64,000 bases of DNA. It comes from Symbiodinium natans (Eukaryota; Sar; Dinophyceae; Suessiales; Symbiodiniaceae). Shown here piece by piece: positions 27,313 through 32,863 of the stretch; the stretch's first letter is position 1, and each line of letters opens with the position of its first letter. The position numbers and the translations under genes were made by a program. Location: NCBI GenBank assembly GCA_905221605.1, contig CAJNDS010000224.1, positions 186,001-250,000 on the forward strand, in the 5' to 3' direction. Under the pieces are notes generated by a model. That model saw only the letters and a program-made list of their open reading frames with translations, searched no databases and was not told the DNA's origin.

Positions 27313-28985
27313 ACACCTTAAGCCCTAAAGCAGGTGGTGTTGCTCTTCCGCGGCATCTTCTCGGACCCCGGCTTCGCGCGGTTGCTGTTGGCGGCCTTCA
27401 GCCCGCCCGGGCGCGCGCTGGAGGCGCGCCCCCCTCCCTCCCTCTCACTCCTCTTTTTTGTTCTTATTCTCTGTCTCTCTCTCTCTCTCTGTGCCATTTT
27501 CTTTTAGTTTTTCGCACTTTTAGTTTCTTTTGTCTCTTTGCGTTTTCGTTTTGCTTTCGGCGGGGGGGGGGGAAGGTTCTGACCCTCATCGCCGACGTCC
27601 AGTTCGAGTTCCCGAGCTTCGATCTCAACAGCACCCCGGAGCCCGACGAAGATGCGGAAGCTCAGGGGCCTCTCAGGAAGTGTTTCCCACTTCTTTATGG
27701 GGGGGTTCCCGAAACCCGAAACCCAAAGCCCTAAGCTTTCTCAACCCTCTAAGCGCTGGGTCTAACCGGGCCAGCCTAGGAAGAGGAGGCAGATCGGCAA
27801 CAGCTGCTGCAGGCCGCGAGCTGGGGCTTGAGAATCGGGGGGACTTCGGTCGATTTGGGGTATGTAAGCTCTGGGAGGGGCAGCCCTCTTCATACCCTAA
27901 CGTTCGAAGCAGTTTGTTTTGGAGGCCCTTCATACCCCAAGTCCTTCCCTAACTACTGCTGATCTTAAAAGCCTTTCGTCAAGGGCATCTTTTTTTTGGG
28001 GGGGGAGGAGTGTGAAGTTCGAGGCCGGGATTGGAAGGGATCGCAAGATGTTGGATTCAGATGCACCATTCGCCTCCTGAAAAGCCCTGAGCCTTGTAGG
28101 CTCTAGCATTCTGCCCCATAGTAAAGACAGCAGATTCTTTTCAGGGATTCAGGCTAGAGCGCCAAGAGGGTGCCTCTTATCTGACCTTCCCCCCCCTCCC
28201 CCCTCACCCTAAACTCCCTAATCCCTAATCCCTAATCCCTAAACCCTAAACCCTAAACCCAAAACCCTAAACCCAGGCTTATCGAAGCCTTGTGACCGTC
28301 CTCGCGCTGCCTTTCTCGCCCTTGGCATCTGAAGGTCCGCCAAGCGAGGGAATTCTCAGACAGTTTCTCAGGGTTCTCAGGGTTCTTAGGGTTTAGGGTT
28401 TAGGGTTCAGGGCTTAGGGGTTCAGGGAACTTGCAGAGGTCTTAAGGGGTCTGATGATGCACTTAAGGGGCTCATAGGGATCTTTAAAACCTGCATTTTA
28501 CGCAGGTGTCGCGCTGAGAGCGGCCAAGCACCCTAAAACCGCTTCAAGCCCACGCCCCGCACCTGCCCTCCCTGAAGGTCTTCAGCAGAAGCAGGTCGCG
28601 GGGATTGCCGACCGGATGCACCGATACAAGGACTTCAGAAGTGGGTTGAAGGGTTTCTCTTGTGCCTCCGGGGCTGCTTGGGGGTTTCTACAGCGGGTTC
28701 CGGATGGCCACCTGCTGTGAAGATTGTTTGTCTTTGTGGCCATGACAAACCCCAAACCCAAAGCCCTAAGCCCTAAGCCCTAAGCCCTAAGCCCTAAGCC
28801 CTAAGCCCTAAGCCCTAAGCCCTAAACCCTAAACCCTAAACCCTAAACCCTAAACCCCAAACCCCAAACCCTAAACCCTAAACCCTAAACCCTACAGTTT
28901 GGCTTCTTTCCTCCAGGATCCGGCGGCTGCCGCTCCCCGTGATGAAGCGGATGACAACTTCACCCTCAAGCACCTTGAGGACGGA
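4430..28985 (+). CDS. Multi-exon receptor-like protein: ANF-type ectodomain, ephrin-receptor-like Cys-rich region, multi-pass membrane region, TIR-like domain
   Basis: One gene is inferred from about 46 exon pieces on the plus strand that read in a sensible domain order. It has a signal peptide at 4430, a type-1 periplasmic-binding/ANF-receptor-like domain to about 11.84 kb, GCC2/GCC3-type cysteine repeats at 12.0-15.0 kb, hydrophobic membrane exons at 15.2-21.5 kb, a TIR-like domain at 21.4-24.2 kb and a conserved tail to about 28985. Many introns hold telomere-type arrays. The order fits a plasma-membrane receptor with an extracellular ligand-binding domain and a cytoplasmic TIR-like output; ligand and output are unknown. 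From memory, similar multidomain proteins occur in other dinoflagellates, but no search was possible. The stop codon was not identified, so the 3' end is the end of the last recognised exon. Some exons are surely missing, notably between 8.5 and 10.3 kb and around 20.1 kb. Confidence 0.8.
4950..6270 (+). CDS. Receptor gene, exons 2-4: N-terminal half of ANF-receptor-like ligand-binding domain
   Basis: There are three exon pieces. About 4950-5069 reads VTMRVGTSHLTPDIGLATAL then MMLGLDGV. About 5623-5726 reads AVGLVGARASSISMPIATLA then VRQVPQI, like the Rossmann-type segment of ANF receptors that ends in 'iPqIs'. About 6149-6270 reads AVYPYFMRVVPPDTVQGLAL then WSWIVHFNVASAI, matching the family segment 'fp.F.R..psd..q..a...li..f.w'. 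The 5623-5726 exon has a CCCTAAA array directly upstream and a TTTAGGG array directly downstream. Confidence 0.75.
5451..5800. repeat. CCCTAAA array, exon, TTTAGGG array
   Basis: CCCTAAA-type units run to about 5600, the ANF-domain exon occupies about 5623-5726, and TTTAGGG units run from about 5739 to 5800. It is the first clear case of the bracketed-exon layout. Confidence 0.9.
6891..7065. mobile_element. Small terminal-inverted-repeat element, GGAGGTTCATG family
   Basis: Left end TACTTGGAGGTTCAGGGTAC and right end GTACTCATGAACCTCCAGGT are inverted copies. A CCCTAAA array lies inside. Related elements are at 16664, 30417 and 51598. It is too short to encode a transposase, so it is a MITE or introner-like element. 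Confidence 0.65.
7592..7865. repeat. Reversed layout: TTTAGGG array, exon, CCCTAAA array
   Basis: TTTAGGG units from 7592 to 7680 and CCCTAAA units from 7790 to 7865 surround the exon at 7684-7782. This is opposite in orientation to most other pairs. Confidence 0.9.
7684..8520 (+). CDS. Receptor gene, exons 5-6: middle of ANF-receptor-like domain
   Basis: About 7684-7782 reads LYQDLAREEGEPDRVRGHAL, then LPYNPQGMSDEAP. About 8405-8520 reads SEEATKVIHELKLLGPRFVI, then ILALAPGPATEILPVLLPA. The second piece fits the family pattern in which several effectors act in a helix-turn-strand ('l..ik..g.rviil....'). Both are strongly GC-biased at third positions. The 7684 exon is unusual in having TTTAGGG upstream and CCCTAAA downstream, the reverse of the common arrangement. 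Confidence 0.7.
8283..8600. repeat. CCCTAAA array, exon, TTTAGGG array
   Basis: About fifteen CCCTAAA/CCCTAAG units up to 8394, the exon at 8405-8520, then four TTTAGGG units at about 8570-8600. Confidence 0.9.
10342..11839 (+). CDS. Receptor gene, exons 7-10: C-terminal half of ANF-receptor-like domain
   Basis: There are four pieces. About 10342-10534 begins after TTTCCAG and includes AFWSRLEPEDIIGPEA and TFDAVYSFLIAIN, the family 'yDAvy..a.A..' segment. About 10672-10731 reads LLQRGVPEHEIQGPVLLEEL. About 10883-10989 includes LRKLTFEGASGSIAYNEDGD, the most diagnostic ANF-receptor motif ('F.G.sG.i.fd..GdR'), then RMGFFEMMT. About 11734-11839 reads NVQPGSGSNQAVGAAIFSAT then GFTFTSDLV. The second and third pieces share a similar edge sequence (CTTGGAGGAGCT against CCTGGAGGAGCT) on either side of a CCCTAAA array. 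Confidence 0.8.
10732..10882 (+). repeat. Octamer array CCCCTAAA
   Basis: Ten or more CCCCTAAA octamers followed by CCCTAAA and variants, flanked on both sides by similar exon-edge sequence (GTCCTCTTGGAGGAGCT at about 10715, GTCCGCCTGGAGGAGCT at about 10886). It occupies the whole intron between two ANF-domain exons. Confidence 0.85.
12029..13645 (+). CDS. Receptor gene, exons 11-14: first cysteine-rich ephrin-receptor-like repeats
   Basis: About 12029-12090 reads VWMDGSTGDFPPARLSSCGP. About 12510-12558 reads DESRQCRICPRGCSAS. About 12940-13033 reads CPRGTFANSTGMSNCTQC then PPGPALP. About 13554-13645 reads GSFECSPCLPGYEAPEMGLE then TCIRPAEG. Regular C-x2-C and C-P-x-G spacing is typical of GCC2/GCC3 (ephrin A/B receptor-like) domains in secreted and surface proteins. 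These exons lie between CCCTAAA (upstream) and TTTAGGG (downstream) arrays; 12510 and 12940 are the cleanest cases. Confidence 0.8.
12439..13165. repeat. Alternating arrays around two cysteine-rich exons
   Basis: CCCTAAA at 12439-12506, exon 12510-12558, TTTAGGG-type at 12605-12650, CCCTAAA at 12835-12912, exon 12940-13033, TTTAGGG at 13036-13165. It is two successive bracketed exons, so the intron at 12.56-12.94 kb begins with TTTAGGG and ends with CCCTAAA. Confidence 0.9.
13853..15031 (+). CDS. Receptor gene, exons 15-18: second cysteine-rich block before the membrane region
   Basis: About 13853-13988 reads CEPGSYMPSARGTSCLACGL, then ITRESGAESEAECLCAEA. About 14116-14317 reads GCISCPEGLRCPEGLGPPLQ, then EGYWADPEDFLASFTCEA and CRNKHECPAG, the usual 'eGYw......v..C....aC.GG' junction of such proteins. 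About 14752-14811 reads GQCASGRQGLACNNCQ. About 14967-15031 reads NHYPVEDGPNMGTCQPCGDS. Together they complete the extracellular region. The intron at 14.33-14.75 kb carries a terminal-inverted-repeat element at 14629-14727. Confidence 0.8.
14629..14727. mobile_element. Small terminal-inverted-repeat element, GGGATGTTCCCCC family
   Basis: Left end TTGGGATGTTCCCCCTTATA and right end GGGGGGGAACATCCCAA are inverted copies about 99 bases apart. It lies in the intron between two cysteine-rich exons of the receptor gene. Confidence 0.7.
15234..18430 (+). CDS. Receptor gene, exons 19-23: first membrane segments
   Basis: About 15234-15305 reads DYLPGVLLFIFVPTALVAVS, a clear membrane helix. About 15531-15581 reads MMKMEPSQLSPYAAAS with a canonical GGTAAG donor at 15581. 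About 16102-16196 reads LEGFNLLTAAAVASQLIVAI, another hydrophobic segment. About 17768-17846 reads QLAIEWQHPVKGLLEFTVPR. About 18389-18430 reads DILTLDFDFVRITC after a CCAG acceptor. The short pieces are individually weak, but they fit the order expected for the multi-pass region. The 16102 and 17768 exons sit between CCCTAAA and TTTAGGG-type blocks. Confidence 0.65.
16010..16270. repeat. CCCTAAA array, exon, degenerate GGGTTCTA array
   Basis: About eleven CCCTAAA units to 16087, the exon at 16102-16196, then degenerate GGGTTCTA/GGGTTTTA units to about 16270. Confidence 0.8.
16664..16881. mobile_element. Small terminal-inverted-repeat element, GGAGGTTCATG family
   Basis: Left end ACTTTGAGGTTCATGGTACT and right end AGTACCATGAACCTCCAAGT. 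It contains CCCTAAG/CCCTAAA units. A lone right end of the same family lies at about 17150-17191. Confidence 0.7.
17644..17937. repeat. CCCTAAA array, exon, TTTAGGG array
   Basis: Sixteen or so near-perfect CCCTAAA units (17644-17760), the exon at 17768-17846, then about nine TTTAGGG units (17868-17937). A long perfect RNA duplex is possible between the ends of neighbouring introns. Confidence 0.9.
18637..19768 (+). CDS. Receptor gene, exons 24-26: central membrane region
   Basis: About 18637-18741 reads SGTDSPVLKFVMRLLTCPTL, then LCAILFASPLGL. About 19101-19198 reads WFLGKLLGRPKPLDSLLNLC, then GLCLFAFFLSTL. About 19688-19768 reads SGNDCSLRITLATLSPLRCV then PNPNGD. Two strongly hydrophobic helices are separated by a basic loop. 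The last exon resembles a short conserved 'PL.C..nPNG' stretch that I associate with this family. Confidence 0.65.
19254..19440 (+). repeat. Purine tract GGGAGA/GGGGGA
   Basis: About 185 bases of almost pure G/A on the plus strand, shifting from GAGAGA to GGGAGA to GGGGGAG. Proline- or glycine/arginine-rich open frames here on either strand are artefacts of the repeat. It lies inside a receptor-gene intron. Confidence 0.9.
20557..21487 (+). CDS. Receptor gene, exons 27-29: last membrane helices and entry to TIR-like domain
   Basis: About 20557-20630 follows CCACAG and reads GILCYVSNEHLALVGLAAAG. About 20853-20982 follows TTAG and reads VPILAWATYATIKYPSRVAS, then RALRRVNRYRFMFHRF, with a CTCGGTACGA donor. 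About 21101-21487 follows CATAG and is the longest uninterrupted exon. It begins YWYGLVLLVRNGLVATLPIV and contains three or four hydrophobic helices such as LLLIGLLILMLLAAAPLL. It ends RRRLYGIFLCHHKA, which opens a TIR-like fold on the cytoplasmic side. The 248-residue open frame on the opposite strand here is a shadow. Confidence 0.85.
21678..24166 (+). CDS. Receptor gene, exons 30-35: TIR-like domain
   Basis: There are six small exons. A 27-base micro-exon at 21678-21704 lies between CTCAG and GTAAAG and reads GGAGSLCRL. About 22452-22515 reads TPTRVFLDCDQLENLDRV. About 22729-22764 reads DFLFDIVRTAT. About 23087-23135 reads SIVVVLTPEILKR. About 23745-23790 reads VWCAGEITTAFK. About 24082-24166 reads NGIITVPLQCDGYIPLTEEG. 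After FLCHHK (end of the 21101 exon), this order matches TIR domains: a first strand, a 'vFlD...l' box 2-like segment, 'ivvvlTp' and then 'W-C-x-x-E'. In enzymatic TIR domains the glutamate of that motif is the NADase catalytic residue. Activity here is inference only. Confidence 0.75.
23398..24070. repeat. CCCTAAA arrays and TTTAGGG units around the W-C-x-x-E exon
   Basis: CCCTAAA units at 23398-23510, the exon at 23745-23790, three TTTAGGG units at 23817-23840, then CCCTAAA at 23970-24070 just before the exon at 24082. Confidence 0.85.
24550..25310. repeat. Arrays around exons at 24613 and 25100
   Basis: CCCTAAA at 24550-24605, exon, TTTAGGG/TTTAGAGGG at 24697-24820, CCCTAAA at 24940-25065, exon, TTTAGGG/TTTGGGG at 25186-25310. 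Both exons are bracketed in the common orientation. Confidence 0.9.
24613..26050 (+). CDS. Receptor gene, exons 36-39: region after the TIR-like domain
   Basis: About 24613-24695 reads LWTPQQKQMLAGYGVEADDI. About 25100-25172 reads YHWLQEELEPLRMPRFGPAR. About 25696-25795 reads DREEVVWELLQQCGMVSMLR then NFSLKPG. About 26012-26050 reads ARILIMSALALL. All are plus-strand and GC-rich, and the order (YHWLQ..LEPL then VVWELL..CG then ARILI) fits my memory of the family. Three of the four are tightly bracketed by CCCTAAA upstream and TTTAGGG downstream. A partial copy of the start of the 25696 exon occurs at 25580-25605. Confidence 0.7.
25310..25375 (+). repeat. GGTTCAGAG nonamer repeat
   Basis: About seven copies of a GGTTCAGAG nonamer following directly on the TTTAGGG array, probably an expanded variant of the same simple sequence. 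Confidence 0.85.
25605..25690 (+). repeat. CCCTAAA array flanked by exon-edge direct repeats
   Basis: CCCTAAA/CCCCAAA units lie between AAGGTCCGCGGACAGGGAGG (about 25583) and the similar start of the next exon at about 25693 (AAGGTCGCAGACAGGGAGG). The left copy is not in the spliced frame as far as I can tell. Confidence 0.8.
26601..27660 (+). CDS. Receptor gene, exons 40-43: C-terminal region
   Basis: About 26601-26658 follows GGCCAG and reads GSVSDAECLSSCEVFQLMLQ. About 26974-27078 reads EQAQLRVECTVVQHRRQMLK then WKPFAYYLA. About 27331-27430 follows CTAAAG and reads QVVLLFRGIFSDPGFARLLL. About 27575-27660 follows GAAG and reads VLTLIADVQFEFPSFDLNST then PEPDEDA. These look like a further alpha/beta cytoplasmic segment ('vvll.rg.l.dp.farlll' then 'lv.v.aD..FefPs'). 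I cannot name the domain. A pure CT microsatellite precedes the 27331 exon. Confidence 0.65.
27225..27310 (+). repeat. CT microsatellite
   Basis: Nearly pure (CT)n with a few TTT interruptions, immediately upstream of the 27331 exon, where it could act as a long polypyrimidine tract. Confidence 0.9.
27779..28985 (+). CDS. Receptor gene, exons 44-47: last recognised exons
   Basis: About 27779-27830 reads EEEADRQQLLQAASW (weak). About 28277-28335 follows CCCAG and reads AYRSLVTVLALPFSPLASEG. About 28579-28640 reads LQQKQVAGIADRMHRYKDF. About 28917-28985 follows TCCAG and reads DPAAAAPRDEADDNFTLKHL then EDG, meeting GTTTAG at the likely donor. No stop codon follows directly, so at least one more exon is expected; 29212-29280 (AIGWTDNNNASQAKTGAG) is a possible but unproven continuation. 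Confidence 0.6.
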
Positions 28986-29045
28986 GGTTTAGTGGTTTCG
29001 GGTTTAGGGTTTAGGGTTAGGATTCGGGTTTAGGGTTTAGGGAGA
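28740..29045. repeat. CCCTAAA/CCCTAAG array, exon, TTTAGGG array
   Basis: CCCTAAG units then CCCTAAA units to 28893, the exon at 28917-28985, then TTTAGGG-type units to 29045. Confidence 0.9.
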
Positions 29046-30304
29046 GTTGGGTTAGGGTTTGAAGGTTTGGGGTTTCAGTTTGGTGTCTACGAATGAGCCC
29101 CCGCCGCCCCCAAACCCCAAACCCCGAAGCCGTAAACTTGAAACCCCTATAGTCCACAGAGTTTACGAAGCTTGAAGTTTCGGGTCTTCAGGGTTCTCGG
29201 TGGCCTCGATTCCAGGCCATCGGCTGGACCGACAACAACAACGCGTCGCAGGCGAAAACCGGCGCCGGGGGCGTTCCGGGGTTGCTTTTGGGGTGTTTTT
29301 TTGGGGGTCTTCTTTGGGGTGCTTTTTGGGGCGTCAGTGGGTGCTTTCTGTACATCTCTGGGCTCACGGTAGTAGCAATCGTGTTTGAGGGCATTTGGGT
29401 TAGGGCCCTGAGATGGGCCCTCTGAAGCCGAAGATGCTGGGATGAAGTCGGAACCGAGAGAGCTGAAAGGAGTGCGGGGTTTGGGGGTTTGGGGCTTATA
29501 GGGTTTAGGGGTTTGGGGCTTAGGGTTTAGGGGTTTGGGGTTTAGGGTTGAGGGTTGAGGGGTTCAGGGGTTCAGGGCCTGGGGCGCGCGAAGTCTCACT
29601 GAAAGATTTGGCCTGAGATGTGGAGGCCTCCGAGCGCTAAGGTCTGCGCCAACACTCAACAAATCACGGAGAAGGAAATGGCCCTGATGCCTCACAAAGA
29701 TCTAGGGAATGCCCTGGACCGCAACACGTCCACATGAAGAGAGTAGGGGGTGGGGGGGGGGGCTTCATCAAGCACTGTGAAGAAACCCCGACACCCTTCT
29801 CAAGCCCCGTAGACGAACACCTTCTCCTCCCTTTCCAGCAGCCCTTGAACAAACCCTAATCATGAGCCCTGTCACACCTCTGTTGTGAGGTGACGAATAA
29901 CCCGGAGGACGAAACTCCCTTGCGACTGACCCTGAACGAAGGCTCGACCAAACTTTCCTTGTGACCGCACGGCGGCGGTTTAACTGTTTAATGCTTCAAA
30001 GAGCTTCAGCCCCTTGGCTTAAGGTTTTGGCGTGTAGCAGGGCCCGAAACCGAAGAACCGGGGGGCGGGGTTTAGGGCTCCGGTTCGGCGCAAAGTCAGA
30101 TCTTCCATCCTCTGGGCACTTTAGCCCCTTCCGAAGGAAGTGGATTCCAGGATGGACAGGTTGTTGCATGGCGTTGCCCTCTCTGCCTTTTGCTGAGAAG
30201 CACTAAACCCTAAACCCTATAAACCCTAAACCCTAAACCCGAAACCCTAAACCCTAAACCCTAAACCCTAAACCTTAAACCCTAAACCCCAAACCCTAAA
30301 CCCA

Positions 30305-30385
30305 ACCAGAGGCAAGGCCGGCAGTGGCGCAAATGTCCGTGTTGCACGGTCCGTCCGGGCGCACGATGTTTTCCGAGGTTTAGGG
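30305..30385 (+). CDS. Candidate orphan exon bracketed by arrays
   Basis: The stretch between a CCCTAAA array (to about 30304) and GGTTTAGGG is GC-rich and open, reading ARPAVAQMSVLHGPSGRTMF. An AG precedes it and GTTTAG follows. It could be a terminal exon of the receptor gene, a first exon of the DUF3431-type gene or chance. It resembles no family I know. Confidence 0.3.
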
Positions 30386-30416
30386 CCCCTGAGCTCTAGA
30401 ACCGGAGGAGGTCCAA

Positions 30417-30575
30417 ACTTGGAGGTTCATGCTACTTAGTAACTAACTATAACCCGCTTATGGCCCACGTAAGTACAGGTATGATGGTTTAGGGTTTAGG
30501 GTTTAGGGTTCAGGGTTCAGGGTTTAGGGTTTAGGGTCAGGGGTTTAGGGTTTAGTACCATGAACCTCCAAGTAG
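30417..30575. mobile_element. Small terminal-inverted-repeat element, GGAGGTTCATG family
   Basis: Left end ACTTGGAGGTTCATGCTACT and right end TAGTACCATGAACCTCCAAG. It contains a TTTAGGG array, the opposite orientation to the array in the other copies. Confidence 0.7.
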
Positions 30576-31989
30576 TTAATGGTTGCTATAGTGATTTCGC
30601 AAAGATCCCCTCAGCTCAGTTGCCAGAGGCACCTGGGTCGTCCGTGGTTGTCGCAGCAGACCATTGAGTCATATTGCTCCGCTTGAAAACAAGGGTTTAG
30701 GGTTTAGGGTTTAGGGCTTAGGGAACGGTAGGGCAGCCCCTGTGGGGTGGTACTGTATGGTATGGGGGTAGAGACGTCGATGAGGCGTTGAGGTCAGCCG
30801 TGTGCCCATGTAAAGACGTATGCTGGCATATAGAGCACCACGACCAAAAACGTTTAGAAGGTGTACGTTGTCTACATGCAGCAAAGCATCTCTACCGACC
30901 TTGGCGCAGGTACAGAAACGGATTGTAACTGGTGCATAGTTTGCGCTGAAACAGGCCAGTTGGAGAAGATCAAAGCGAAGCAGCACCCGAAAAAGGCACT
31001 TTTTTTTGGTTCAACCTCCGTGTACGTCTTAACTGCAAGCTGGAGGAGGAGAGTCATCAGCTAGAACCTACTGTTCCTTCTATCAGCGTCATGCCTCACG
31101 CAGTGTAGCCAACGTGGCAGATGCATAGCTTGTGGTCGGGCCCCAGAAACCTTGCAGGTCGCTTGTGCACGAGGTGGTTCGGCACGGAAACCCCGAGCTG
31201 CCGGAAACCCTGAGCCCCAAAACCTATACCCTCCCCTGTGCGGACCGGTTTGCAATGACAGTTTCTGAACGGCCAAAACCCTGATCACCACGCTGAACTG
31301 GCTCAAAAGACCCTAACCAGAGAAGAAGCACTGGAAGCTCCTACATCCCGGAAAGCTTCAAGTTGCCTTTTGCAGGCTCAAGAAAACCAGGATGTCAGGA
31401 CCAAGGCCTCTCCTCACCGCATGCCCTGTCTTTGTGAGCCGCGACTTATCAGCGGTCCAATGCCAGTAGAATTCCCAAGTCAATCTCTTTCACAAGTGCT
31501 CTACCGTTGCGGACGCTGGGTGTGACTAGAAACCTAGAAATGCGTGCAAACGGCTCAAGATGAAGCAGAGCCAAGTCGTGGGGTTCAGCGGTTTTGAGCT
31601 CAGGGAGTTTAGTTTGCCATCCTTGTGGCGAGGCTTACGCCCTAAAGCCTAAACTCAAACACCTCAACACTACATCCCAAAACCTATACCCTCGACCGCT
31701 TCGCAAAACACGAGCCTGAACCCAAGTCTCGGTTTCGAGCTTCGCGGCAAGGGGTTTGGGGCATCGAAGGGCTTGTGGGGCTTGGGGGGGGGGTTGGTCA
31801 TCGCGTTCCCTGACTTAATCTGCAGGCGCTGCACCTTAGCCTTCACATCTCATGATGCTTGTGCAACAGTATGAACCCGGGGTTCCTTGGTTTCTTTCCT
31901 TGAACCCTTTACTTTTTTTTTTGGGGGGGGGGTTACCCTAAACCCTAAACCCTAAACCCTAAACCTTAAACCCTAAGCCCTAAACCCAC

Positions 31990-32105
31990 AGCATGCTCTG
32001 AGCATGCTCTGATGGCCTTCTGCGATGAAGTCATGGAAGAGCTGGGCCAGCATTGCCTCCAGCTTCTTCTTCGGGCTCCAATACTGCGCCTTCGTGGCTC
32101 GTGCT
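31990..32105. CDS. Candidate exon of undecided strand
   Basis: A compact unique block between a CCCTAAA array ending about 31987 and a short TTTAGGG unit at 32108. The plus strand is open (ALMAFCDEVMEELGQHCLQL) and so is the minus strand (YWSPKKKLEAMLAQLFHDFI). The bracketing arrays fit either strand, because the arrangement is symmetrical. I see no family resemblance. Confidence 0.3.
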
Positions 32106-32494
32106 AGGGGTTTAGGGTTGGAGGTTCGAACAGAAATTTTTGTGACCCCAGCCCCTTAACCCCAGACCCCAAACCCGACTGAGAAGAAGCCGAACCCACC
32201 AGCCGCCCGCAAAGAACCCAGAAGACCCCAACACTTCTTCATTGCGGCGTAGATTGTTTCGCTGATGAAACCCTAAACCCTAAACCCTCAACCCTAAGCC
32301 CGGCCCTAAACCCTACACGCTAAACCCGAGTTTACGTGGTGTTCGCGGCTCCCCTGGACCCATAAACAAGCGCCTCAGCCCCCTATATAAACCCCTCGAA
32401 GCCCCCCCTAAACCCTCAACCCGAAACCCTAAACCCGAAAGCCGAAACTCTCAGCCCTAAACATCCCTAAACCCTCAATCCTAAACCCTCATTT

Positions 32495-32630
32495 AGGAGA
32501 GCAGCCACCCAGGTGGGTCTGTTGGGGAGCGTGCCCCGACGCAGCACAGCGATGCCAGGGCGGGCCCGAACCCCGCATCTGGATGCGGCTTGCCAGAGCT
32601 TTCTCAGCAGCCCAATAGGGGGCTTCAGGA
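32495..32630 (+). CDS. Candidate exon upstream of the DUF3431-type exons
   Basis: A GC-rich block between a degenerate CCCTAAA array (about 32400-32490) and a TTTAGGG array (32635-32727). One open plus frame reads ATQVGLLGSVPRRSTAMPGR, then ARTPHLDAACQSFLSS. It might be an early exon of the following gene. The frame is uncertain, because another plus frame is also open. Confidence 0.3.
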
Positions 32631-32863
32631 GGGTTTAGGGTTTAGGGTTTAGGGTTCAGGGTTTAGGTTTAGGGTTTAGGGTTTAGGGTATAAGGTTAAG
32701 GGTTAAGGGTTTAGGGTTTAGGGTTTAGAGCCCCAAAAGCCTGAAAGGGGTTGAAGGGGTTTCAGGTGGGGTTGAAGGGGTTTAGGAGGCTTTCCAGTCT
32801 TGAGCTTGTTCGTGCGCACGTAGACGACATCCCAGCGACTCCACGTACCTCGCCTTCGTTGCA

